Assembly (NCBI GenBank): GCA_021786385.1
Contig: JAJYNJ010000078.1
Coordinates: forward strand, 3,922-57,847
Direction of reading: 5' to 3'
Length of the DNA: 53,926 nt
From: Chloroflexota bacterium
Lineage (GTDB): Bacteria; Chloroflexota; Limnocylindria; Limnocylindrales; CSP1-4
The notes under the pieces were generated by a model. It saw nothing but the letters and a program-made list of their open reading frames with translations. It ran no database searches and was not told the origin of the DNA. Below are positions 1-6,542 of the stretch, piece after piece. A program made the position numbers and the translations under genes. Numbering within the stretch: position 1 is the stretch's first letter; every line of letters starts with the position of its first letter.

Positions 1-612
1 GCCGGGATCCTCGGCCAGCGTCACCGCCGTGATGACGGCGACCACATCGGCACCCGCGCGCAGCACCACCGGGACGCGCTCCGTGGTGATCCCGCCGATG
101 GCCACGATGGGCCGCTCGGTCGCCGCGCGCGCCGCGGTCAGGAGACCCAGCCCGGTCAGGATCGCATCGGACTTCCCATCGGTGGGAAAGATCGCCCCCA
201 CACCGAGGTAGTCGGCCTCGGCGACGTCGGCTGCCCGGAGCTGCTCGGGTGCCGTGATCGACAGGCCGATCAGCGCGTCCGGCCCGAGCAACCGGCGCAC
301 CTCGGCGACCGGCAGATCGTCCTGGCCGACGTGGACGCCGTCGGCCTCGACCGCCAGCGCGATGTCCACCCGATCGTTGACGAGGAGGAGCGCACCTCGG
401 CGACGCGTCTCGGCCCGCAGCGCCCGCGCGACCTCCAGCGCACGACGGGCGCTGCCCTCCTTCTCGCGTACCTGCAGGACGCCCACCCCGGCGTCGAGAG
501 CCGCCAGCGCGACCTCCTCCGAGTGGCGGCCGGCGCTCAGGCGTTCCTCGGTCACCAGGTAGACGCCGGCCTCGGCAAGGCGCCGCCGCCGCTCCTCGCG
601 CAGCGCGCTCAT
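1..612 (-). CDS. thiE: Thiamine-phosphate synthase ThiE (3' end cut by window edge)
   Basis: Predicted to couple HMP-pyrophosphate with the thiazole phosphate to give thiamine phosphate in the cytoplasm. About 204 codons are visible, nearly the full family length of about 210-220. The product shows the (beta/alpha)8 barrel landmarks: LQVREKEGS near residue 45, LLLVNDRVDIAL near 75, GVHVGQDDLP near 92, YLGVGAIFPT near 138 and the phosphate-binding IVAIGGI near 170. The start ATG overlaps the thiM stop codon (ATGA), so it should be translationally coupled as the last visible gene of thiD-thiM-thiE. The C-terminus lies outside the window. Assignment is firm from motifs and operon context. Confidence 0.93.
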   Translation of the reverse strand, partial: MSALREERRRRLAEAGVYLVTEERLSAGRHSEEVALAALDAGVGVLQVREKEGSARRALEVARALRAETRRRGALLLVNDRVDIALAVEADGVHVGQDDLPVAEVRRLLGPDALIGLSITAPEQLRAADVAEADYLGVGAIFPTDGKSDAILTGLGLLTAARAATERPIVAIGGITTERVPVVLRAGADVVAVITAVTLAEDPG

Positions 613-1463
613 GCTCGGGCGCCTCCCGCTTCGGCCCCTGAGCTACCGTCGAGGTCGCGCACCGTGGCGCGGGCGCGCGTGCGGATCGTCTCGCTGTCGA
701 GCGCGTAGACGGCGTCCATGAGCTGCTGGCGAAACGTCCCGGGGCCCGCGCTCCGTTCGGCGGCGACCTCCCCGGCGATGCCGAAGGCGATCATGGCGGC
801 CGCCCCGGCCAGGAAGGAGTCCGCCAGGACCGCCCGGAAGGCGCCCACCAGCGCACTCGCCATGCAGCCCGAGCCGGTGATCGCGCCCATCAGCGGGTGC
901 CCGTTCGCGATCGTCGCCAGGCGGTGCCCGTCGGCGACATAGTCGAGTGCGCCGCTCACCACGGCCGCTCCGCCGGTCCGCCGCGCCACGGCGCGCGCGG
1001 CCTCCGCGGGGGCATCGGCCGAGACGGCGTCGACGCCCCGGATCTCCGCCGCGAGGCCTGCGATCGCGGAGAGTTCCGCGGCGTTGCCCCGCACGACGTC
1101 GACGTGCACCGCGCCGAGGATCCGTTCCACGGCTGCGCTGCGCAGCCGGGTGGCGCCCACGCCGACCGGATCGAGCACCACCGGCACGCCGGCGTTGTTC
1201 GCCTCCTGGCCGGCGGCGACCATCGCTTCGATCCACGCCGGCTCGAGCGTCCCGATGTTGAGCACGAGGCACCCGGCATGGCCCACCATCTCACGCACCT
1301 CCTCGAGCGCGTGGGCCATCACCGGCGACGCCCCGATGTGCAGCGTGATGTTGGCCGTGTCGTTCATCACGACGTAGTTGGTGATCTGGTGGATGAGCGG
1401 GCGGCGGGCCCGGATCTCCGCCAGTGCGTCGGCTGTCACGGCAGCCAGGTCGAGCTCAGTCAT
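609..1463 (-). CDS. thiM: Hydroxyethylthiazole kinase ThiM
   Basis: Predicted to phosphorylate 4-methyl-5-(2-hydroxyethyl)thiazole for thiamine salvage. The 284-residue product has the ribokinase-like ThiM hallmarks: the N-terminal PLIHQITNYVVMNDTAN substrate-binding segment, VPVVLDPVGVGATRLR in the middle, VVRGNAAE, and the C-terminal ITGSGCMASALVGAF, which holds the anion hole and catalytic Cys. The ATG was chosen because it gives the standard family N-terminus. It overlaps the 3' end of thiD by 8 bp, and the stop overlaps the thiE start. The gene belongs to the operon controlled by the upstream TPP riboswitch. Confidence 0.95.
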   Translation of the reverse strand: MTELDLAAVTADALAEIRARRPLIHQITNYVVMNDTANITLHIGASPVMAHALEEVREMVGHAGCLVLNIGTLEPAWIEAMVAAGQEANNAGVPVVLDPVGVGATRLRSAAVERILGAVHVDVVRGNAAELSAIAGLAAEIRGVDAVSADAPAEAARAVARRTGGAAVVSGALDYVADGHRLATIANGHPLMGAITGSGCMASALVGAFRAVLADSFLAGAAAMIAFGIAGEVAAERSAGPGTFRQQLMDAVYALDSETIRTRARATVRDLDGSSGAEAGGARA

Positions 1464-2262
1464 GGCCGAACCTCCAGAAATGGTTGACCGGTCCATGGCC
1501 GGCGCCGAGCGGCTCCGCGTGTTCGATCGCGCCTTGCAGGTAGGCCTTCGCCTGGCGGGCCGCCTCGCGAGCATCAAGGCCCGCGGCGAGACCGGTGGCG
1601 ATGGCCGCCGAGAAGGTGCAGCCGGTGCCATGGGTGTGGCGGGTATGGACGCGGCGCCCCAAGAGCAGCTCCTCCGCGCCGTCGAAGAGCAGATCGTCTG
1701 AGCGTTCACCGCCAAGGTGCCCGCCTTTGACGATGACCACGCTGGGCCCCATGGCGGCGATCCGGCGCGCCGCCTCGCGCGCCGCATCCAGGCTGTCGAC
1801 CGCCATGTCGGCGAGTACGGCGGCCTCCGCGGTGTTGGGTGTCAGGACCTCTGCCAGCGGGAGGAGCAGCTCGCGGAGCGCCGCCACCGCGTCCTCGCGG
1901 AGCAGACGGTCGCCGCTCTTGGCCACCATCACCGGGTCGACGACCAGGCGGCGCACGCCGTGCCCGCGCAGGCGGTCGGCGACGACTTCGATGATGGACG
2001 CACTCGCGAGCATGCCGGTCTTGACCGCGTCCGCGCCGATGTCGTCGAGGACGGCGTCGAGCTGGGCGGCGACGAGGTCGGGCGGGATCTCGTGGATCGC
2101 ACGGACCGCGACGGTGTTCTGTGCCGTCACGGCGGTGATGACCGAAGTGCCGTACGCCCCCAACGCGGCGAACGTCTTGAGGTCGGCCTGAATGCCCGCG
2201 CCACCGCCGGAATCCGATCCGGCGATGGTCAGCACGCGCGGACGCGCGGACAGCTTTGGCAT
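1456..2262 (-). CDS. thiD: Hydroxymethylpyrimidine/phosphomethylpyrimidine kinase ThiD
   Basis: Predicted to catalyse the two successive phosphorylations of HMP to HMP-PP. The 268-residue product begins with [20 protein letters not shown], the ThiD substrate/ATP signature. It also has [11 protein letters not shown] near residue 115, LTPNTAEA, and the C-terminal [16 protein letters not shown] with the catalytic Cys loop. The chosen ATG has AAGGAGG about 12 nt upstream and gives the family N-terminus. Longer in-frame extensions run into the riboswitch and are rejected. It is the first gene after the TPP riboswitch. Confidence 0.95.
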   Translation of the reverse strand: MPKLSARPRVLTIAGSDSGGGAGIQADLKTFAALGAYGTSVITAVTAQNTVAVRAIHEIPPDLVAAQLDAVLDDIGADAVKTGMLASASIIEVVADRLRGHGVRRLVVDPVMVAKSGDRLLREDAVAALRELLLPLAEVLTPNTAEAAVLADMAVDSLDAAREAARRIAAMGPSVVIVKGGHLGGERSDDLLFDGAEELLLGRRVHTRHTHGTGCTFSAAIATGLAAGLDAREAARQAKAYLQGAIEHAEPLGAGHGPVNHFWRFGHD

Positions 2263-2375
2263 GCCCGACGGGAACCTCCTTGCCCGTATGCCCCACTCCC
2301 CCGGCGGTCGTCTCCGGGTCCGCGGGAGAATCGAACGGCCGTCCTCCGAAGAGAACGGCGTCGGGCAAGAAAGCG

Positions 2376-2466
2376 GCCTGCTTCCTTCGCTGGTATGACC
2401 CAGATCAGGTTCCGCGGGTCTGTGGCGATGCCACACTCTCAGCGCTGACGCGCTCCCCGGAGGCGA
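2376..2466 (-). ncRNA. TPP (thiamine pyrophosphate) riboswitch
   Basis: Read on the minus strand, this stretch contains the conserved thi-box blocks in order: CGGGGAGC, GCGCTGAGAG, an ACCC block, then GAACCTGATCTGG followed by CATACCAGCGAAGGAAGCAG. These are the P1/P2/P4/P5 consensus elements of the TPP aptamer. It lies about 115 nt upstream of thiD, and a TATACT -10 element sits just upstream, so it is correctly placed to control thiD-thiM-thiE. A possible translational expression platform is described in the findings. Confidence 0.95.
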
Positions 2467-2484
2467 TCTTCGATTGTGGGGTGG

Positions 2485-2490
2485 AGTATA
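2485..2490 (-). promoter_or_regulatory. -10 element of the thiamine operon (TATACT)
   Basis: The minus strand reads TATACT about 18 nt upstream of the first conserved block of the TPP aptamer, which fits transcription starting just before the riboswitch. No good -35 hexamer is seen 17 bp upstream; TTCCTT is the best available. Confidence 0.6.
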
Positions 2491-2573
2491 GACGGGGCGG
2501 CCCGATAAAGGAACCCGCCCGCCGGGGGAAGCGGCCCGCGGGCGGCCACGCGACGCGTTCCGCAGAGCTGCGG

Positions 2574-2579
2574 TAGACT
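2574..2579 (+). promoter_or_regulatory. -10 element of the riboflavin operon (TAGACT)
   Basis: TAGACT lies about 8 nt before the first conserved part of the FMN aptamer. The same hexamer recurs before other genes in this window (25019, 36641, 45779). The position fits a transcript that begins directly at the riboswitch. Confidence 0.55.
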
Positions 2580-2583
2580 CACC

Positions 2584-2760
2584 GCGGCCTTCGGGGCAAG
2601 GTGTGATTCCTGACCGGTGGTAGTTCCTCACCTGTCGGTGGGGAGAGCCCACGAGCGGCCCGGCTGGTTCTCTCCAGCCGGGTGACAGCAGATCCGGCAA
2701 CGGTGACGTCGTCGCGGCGCCACCTCAACGGAGCCGACGGTACAGTCCGGATGGAAGAAG
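2584..2760 (+). ncRNA. FMN riboswitch (RFN element)
   Basis: The plus strand carries the RFN blocks in order: CCTTCGGGGCAAGGTG, ACCGGTGGTAG, AGCCCACGAGCG, a GGTGAC segment, and AGCCGACGGTACAGTCCGG followed by ATGGAAGAAGG. These match the conserved junction of FMN aptamers. It precedes ribD by about 80 nt, so FMN should control the riboflavin operon. The region between aptamer and ribD has a possible short stem (GCGAC at 2765 with GTCGC at 2784), but no clear terminator with a T-run, so control is more likely at translation. Confidence 0.95.
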
Positions 2761-2837
2761 GCGTGCGACGCTCGCGTGCGGGTGTCGCGTTCGTCGATGT
2801 GCCCCGGAGCATCACGGGAGCGAACGAGGCGCATCGC

Positions 2838-3974
2838 ATGGACCCCCTGGCACGAGCCTTCGAGCTCGCCGCCCTCGGCCACGGACGAACTGCCCCCAAC
2901 CCGCCTGTCGGCGCCGTGCTCGTGCGGGACGGCGCGATCGTGGGCGAGGGGTATCACGCCGCGGCGGGCCAGCCCCACGCCGAGGTCGTGGCGCTCGCGC
3001 AGGCCGGCGACGCAGCCCGTGGCGCAACCCTCTACGTGACTCTGGAGCCGTGCTGCCACCATGGCCGCACGCCACCGTGCACCGCGGCGATCGTCGCCGC
3101 TGGCGTCGCTGAGGTGCGCTACGCGATCGAGGATCCTGATCCGCGTGTGGCCGGCGCCGGTCGACGAGCCCTCGAGCAAGCCGGCGTCCTCGTTCGGGCG
3201 GACCAGGACGAGGCGACCGCGCGCGAGCTGCTGCGGGGTTACCTCTCGCGCCAGACGCGGGGTCGGCCCTGGTGCACCGCGAAGTTCGCCATGAGCCTTG
3301 ACGGCAAGATCGCGGCGCACACCGGGGACGCGCGCTGGATCAGCGGTGAGGAATCCCGTCGCTACGCGCACGCCTTGCGCGACCGCGTCGACGCCGTGAT
3401 CGTGGGTGTGGGGACGGTGCTGGCCGACGACCCGCGCTTGACCGTGCGTCCCGTGCCGCGGGACGGCCGGCATCCGCGCCGGATCGTGGTCGACAGCCGA
3501 CTCCGGACGCCGCTCGGTTCGGCAGTGGTCGCTCCGGACCTCGGCGTCGGCACGACGATCGCCTGCGTGGACCGCGTGCCCGTCGACGGCCAGAGCGCCC
3601 GTCACGCTCGTGCTCAGGCTGCCGGTCGGCTTGCCGAACGAGGCGTCGAGCTCCTCGCCCTCCCCGCCGGCCCCGATGGGCGGGTCGACCTGCGGGCCCT
3701 CAGCGCGGCTCTGGGGCGGCAAGGCCTCAACGAGGTGCTCGTCGAGGGGGGCGGCGAGCTGCTCGCCGGTTTCATCGCAGCGGGACTCGTCGACGAGCTG
3801 GAGTTCTGTCTCGCGCCGCTCGTGATCGGTGGCCGCGCGGCGGTTTCCCCGGTCGAGGGGGATGGCGTGGAGCGGGTGGCGCTGGCGCCGCGCTTCGAGC
3901 TGATCGAGCAGACCCGGCGGGGGCCGGATCTCTGGGTGCGGGCGAGGCCCGTCTGCGTCGCAGGAGGCAGGTGA
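2838..3974 (+). CDS. ribD: Bifunctional riboflavin deaminase/reductase RibD
   Basis: Predicted to deaminate the pyrimidine product of GTP cyclohydrolase II and reduce its ribosyl side chain, leading to 5-amino-6-ribitylamino-uracil after dephosphorylation. The 378-residue product has an N-terminal cytidine-deaminase-like domain (residues about 1-145) with the zinc motif HAE near 49 and PCCHHGRTPPC near 73. The C-terminal reductase domain (about 150-375) carries KFAMSLDGKIA, GDARWISG, GVGTVLADDPRLTVR and LVEGGGELLAGFI. The ATG lies after the FMN aptamer and matches family N-termini; upstream in-frame ATGs fall inside the riboswitch. The gene overlaps ribE (TGATG). Confidence 0.95.
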   Translation: MDPLARAFELAALGHGRTAPNPPVGAVLVRDGAIVGEGYHAAAGQPHAEVVALAQAGDAARGATLYVTLEPCCHHGRTPPCTAAIVAAGVAEVRYAIEDPDPRVAGAGRRALEQAGVLVRADQDEATARELLRGYLSRQTRGRPWCTAKFAMSLDGKIAAHTGDARWISGEESRRYAHALRDRVDAVIVGVGTVLADDPRLTVRPVPRDGRHPRRIVVDSRLRTPLGSAVVAPDLGVGTTIACVDRVPVDGQSARHARAQAAGRLAERGVELLALPAGPDGRVDLRALSAALGRQGLNEVLVEGGGELLAGFIAAGLVDELEFCLAPLVIGGRAAVSPVEGDGVERVALAPRFELIEQTRRGPDLWVRARPVCVAGGR

Positions 3975-4624
3975 TGTTCAGTGGCATCGTGGCCGGCACC
4001 GGCCGGTGCGTTTCGCTCCAACGGTCGCGCGGCGGGGCGCTCCTGACCGTGGAAGCCCCTGGGATCCTCGACGGCGTCGAGGACGGCGAGAGTGTCGCGG
4101 TCGCGGGTGTCTGCCTGACCGCAGTGAGGGGTTCCGCGCCCGGCACGGTGGCCTTCGACCTCATGCCCGAGACGCTGCGCCGCTCGACCCTGGGGGGGCT
4201 TACGACCGGCAGCGCGGTGAACCTGGAGCGCTCGCTCCGGCTCGGAGACCGTATCGGCGGCCATTTCGTCCAAGGCCACGTCGACGGGACGGCCGAAGTG
4301 ATCACCGTGGTGGCGGACGGGGATGCGCGGCTGGTGCGGTTCCGGTTCGCCGATCCGCGGCTGCGTCGCTACGTGGTGGAGAAGGGCTTCATCGCCCTCG
4401 ACGGGGTCAGCCTGACGGTGGTGGAGCCGCTCGCGGACGGGTTCACCGTCTCGCTCGTCCGCACCACGCTGGAGGTGACGACCCTCGGCGGGCTGGTGCC
4501 CGGCGCCTCGGTCAACGTGGAGGTCGACCTCTTCGCCCGCTACCTCCTGGATCGCGTGCCGGGGACGGAGGTAGGCCCGGACCCCATGCGGTTCGCGGCG
4601 GAGGCCAGCGATGGCGGCCGCTGA
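3974..4624 (+). CDS. ribE: Riboflavin synthase (alpha type)
   Basis: Predicted to dismutate two molecules of 6,7-dimethyl-8-ribityllumazine into riboflavin and ribitylamino-uracil. The 216-residue product has the two tandem lumazine-binding repeats. The first begins MFSGIVAGTG with GVCLTAV; the second (from about residue 95) has GHFVQGHVDGTAEV and EKGFIALDGVSLTVV. The ATG overlaps the ribD stop and has AGGAGG about 6 nt upstream; a GTG 3 nt earlier is a less likely start. The 3' end overlaps the ribBA start. Confidence 0.95.
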   Translation: MFSGIVAGTGRCVSLQRSRGGALLTVEAPGILDGVEDGESVAVAGVCLTAVRGSAPGTVAFDLMPETLRRSTLGGLTTGSAVNLERSLRLGDRIGGHFVQGHVDGTAEVITVVADGDARLVRFRFADPRLRRYVVEKGFIALDGVSLTVVEPLADGFTVSLVRTTLEVTTLGGLVPGASVNVEVDLFARYLLDRVPGTEVGPDPMRFAAEASDGGR

Positions 4625-5879
4625 GACACGCGGGCGGCCGATCGGCGCAGGGTGGCCGATGATCGACGCGGCGATCCGGGAGCTCCGCGCCGGCCGTCCC
4701 ATCGTGCTCCTCGACGACGCCGAGCGCGAGAACGAAGGCGACCTGGTGATCGCGGCGCAGTTTGCCACGCCGGAGTGGATCGCCTTCTTCATTCGCGAGG
4801 CGCGCGGCCTGGTCTGCGTGGCCCTGGAGCCCGAGCGCCTCGACGCGCTCGAGATTCATCCGATGGCCGCCCGCAACACGTCGCCCCAAGGGACCGGGTT
4901 TGCGGTGAGCGTCGATGCGGTCGGTGTTTCCACTGGCGTCTCCGCGGCCGACCGGGCGGCCACCGTGCGCGCGCTGATCGATCCGGTCACGACGCCCGAC
5001 GACCTGCTCCGGCCCGGCCACGTCTTCCCGCTGCGCGCCGCCGAAGGCGGTCTGAACGAGCGGCGCGGGCACACGGAAGCGGCGATCGAGCTCTGCAGGC
5101 GCGCGGGCCTCTTCCCCGCGGCGGTCATCGCGGAGGTCATGAACCCCGACGGCACGATGGCGCGGCCGCCAGAGCTGGCGGCGTTCGCCGGCAGCCACGG
5201 CTTCTCGCTGCTGACGATCGAGGCGCTCGCCGGTCGGACGGACGGCGCCCGGGTTTCCCGTGCGGCCCCTCCCCGTGTGGCCCACCCTCCAGCGGCGCGG
5301 CGGGCGGCGGAGACCAGCCTTCCCACGCGCCACGGGCGTTTCCAGCTGCTCGTCTACGAGCGTGGCGAGGGGTGCAGCAACGACGTCGCCCTCGTGCTCG
5401 GGGAGCCGCGGGACGAAACCGCCCTGGTGCGGATCCACTCCGAGTGTTTCACCGGCGACGTGCTGGGCTCCCTGCGCTGCGACTGCGGTGAGCAGCTCGA
5501 GAGCGCCCTCGCCGCGATCGCCGCGGCGGGCGGCGGCGTGCTCGTCTACCTGCGCCAGGAGGGGCGCGGCATCGGGCTCGTCAACAAGGCGCGGGCCTAC
5601 GCCCTACAGGACGGCGGCCTCGACACCGTGGACGCCAATCTTGCCCTCGGTTTCCCAGCCGATCTGCGCACCTACACCCGCGCGGCCGCGATCCTGGCCG
5701 ATCTCGGCATTGCGCGTGTCCGCCTGCTCACGAACAACCCGGCTAAGGTCGAGGGCCTAGAACGGGCGGGGATCTCGGTCAGGGAACGCATTCCGCTGCA
5801 GGTGTCGCCCGGGCCGCTCAATCTGCGCTACCTCGCGACGAAGCGCGACCGGCTAGGGCACCAGCTGGAGCTCCCATGA
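4611..5879 (+). CDS. ribBA: Bifunctional DHBP synthase / GTP cyclohydrolase II RibBA
   Basis: Predicted to supply both riboflavin precursors: 3,4-dihydroxy-2-butanone 4-phosphate from ribulose 5-phosphate, and the pyrimidine from GTP. In the 422-residue product the DHBP synthase domain (about 15-205) shows DDAERENEGDLVIAAQ and RRGHTEAAIEL. The cyclohydrolase II domain (about 235-420) shows RIHSECFTGDVLGSLRCDCG with the zinc Cys residues, LRQEGRGIGL, and YTRAAAILADLGI followed by RLLTNNPAK. A Pro/Ala-rich linker separates them. The start overlaps ribE by 14 bp, and the stop overlaps the ribH ATG (ATGA). Confidence 0.95.
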   Translation: MAAAETRGRPIGAGWPMIDAAIRELRAGRPIVLLDDAERENEGDLVIAAQFATPEWIAFFIREARGLVCVALEPERLDALEIHPMAARNTSPQGTGFAVSVDAVGVSTGVSAADRAATVRALIDPVTTPDDLLRPGHVFPLRAAEGGLNERRGHTEAAIELCRRAGLFPAAVIAEVMNPDGTMARPPELAAFAGSHGFSLLTIEALAGRTDGARVSRAAPPRVAHPPAARRAAETSLPTRHGRFQLLVYERGEGCSNDVALVLGEPRDETALVRIHSECFTGDVLGSLRCDCGEQLESALAAIAAAGGGVLVYLRQEGRGIGLVNKARAYALQDGGLDTVDANLALGFPADLRTYTRAAAILADLGIARVRLLTNNPAKVEGLERAGISVRERIPLQVSPGPLNLRYLATKRDRLGHQLELP

Positions 5880-6403
5880 CGGAGAAGCTTGTCGTGTTGG
5901 ACGAGGCGCTTGACGGGCGTGGCCTGCGGATCGCCATCGTCGCCTCGCGGTTCCACCGGGAGATCGTCGACCACCTCGTCGAGACGGCACTCGACGAGCT
6001 CCGCGGCCTGCGCGTCTCCGAGGAGGCGGTCGCGATCTACCGCGTGCCCGGTGCGTTCGAGCTGCCGCTGGCCGCGCTGGCGGTGTTGCGGCGGGTGGAG
6101 CCACCCGATGCCGTGATCTGTCTAGGCGCGGTGATCCGCGGGGAGACGCCCCACTTCGACTTCGTGGCCGCGGGCGCCGCGGAGGGGATCCTGCGCGTCG
6201 GCCTCGATACCGGTCGACCGGTCATCTTCGGTGTCCTCACGACCGACACGGTCGAGCAGGCCTGGGACCGGGCCGCCGGCCGTGTTTGCCGCGGTCGGGA
6301 CGCCGCGCGCGACGCGGTGGCGATGGCCCGGCTGCTGGAGCAGGTCGCGGGGTCCAACCCGCGTGCGTCTGGTCCGGCCCGCACCGAGCCGGACCGCCCC
6401 TGA
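5876..6403 (+). CDS. ribH: 6,7-dimethyl-8-ribityllumazine synthase RibH
   Basis: Predicted to condense ribitylamino-uracil with DHBP to form the lumazine precursor of riboflavin. The 175-residue product has the family core: IAIVASRFHREIVDHL near residue 19, VPGAFELPLAA near 59, GAVIRGETPHFDFV with the catalytic His near 90, and FGVLTTDTVEQAWDRAAG near 118. The last 20 or so residues (Pro/Arg-rich) extend past the fold. It is the last gene of the overlapping ribD-ribE-ribBA-ribH chain. A weak hairpin overlaps its stop codon. Confidence 0.95.
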   Translation: MTEKLVVLDEALDGRGLRIAIVASRFHREIVDHLVETALDELRGLRVSEEAVAIYRVPGAFELPLAALAVLRRVEPPDAVICLGAVIRGETPHFDFVAAGAAEGILRVGLDTGRPVIFGVLTTDTVEQAWDRAAGRVCRGRDAARDAVAMARLLEQVAGSNPRASGPARTEPDRP

Positions 6404-6418
6404 CCAGCCGCATCAGGG
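6398..6418 (+). terminator. Weak hairpin at the end of the riboflavin operon
   Basis: CCCTGA and TCAGGG form a 6-bp stem with a 9-nt loop, with the ribH stop codon inside the stem. There is no T-run afterwards, so termination is unproven and read-through into fbiC remains possible. Confidence 0.3.
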
Positions 6419-6429
6419 CGCGGCGGACC

Positions 6430-6452
6430 GAACCGACGGTTCAGGGTACGAT
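6430..6452 (+). promoter_or_regulatory. Palindrome plus -10 element upstream of fbiC
   Basis: GAACCG-A-CGGTTC (6430-6442) is a perfect 6+1+6 inverted repeat ending 4 nt before TACGAT (6447-6452). TACGAT is a -10-like hexamer of the TAnnnT type common in this window. A site just upstream of the -10 would be a natural place for a repressor to bind, so fbiC may have its own regulated promoter in addition to riboflavin-operon read-through. Confidence 0.45.
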
Positions 6453-6458
6453 GCCGCC

Positions 6459-6542
6459 GTGGACGGCGACCGGTGCACCGATGGTTCCGCAGCTCCCGTC
6501 CGTGCGTTGCATGCCGGTCGTCCGGTCCGGGTGCCCGCGTGA
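6459..6542 (+). CDS. Possible 27-residue leader peptide coupled to fbiC
   Basis: A GTG at 6459 lies 6 nt after TACGAT, the spacing seen at other likely leaderless starts in this window. The frame stays open for 27 codons and ends with a TGA that overlaps the fbiC start (GTGA, 6539-6542). The peptide (starting VDGDRCTDG, ending RPVRVPA) resembles nothing I know. The evidence is positional only: promoter spacing and stop/start overlap. It may simply be a device to bring ribosomes to fbiC, or chance. Confidence 0.35.
   Translation: MDGDRCTDGSAAPVRALHAGRPVRVPA

Noticed and set aside
2320-2340. T-arm-like TTCGATTC on the minus strand as a possible tRNA
   Set aside because: Flanking arms do not pair, there is no acceptor stem or anticodon arm, and it lies in the thiD leader.
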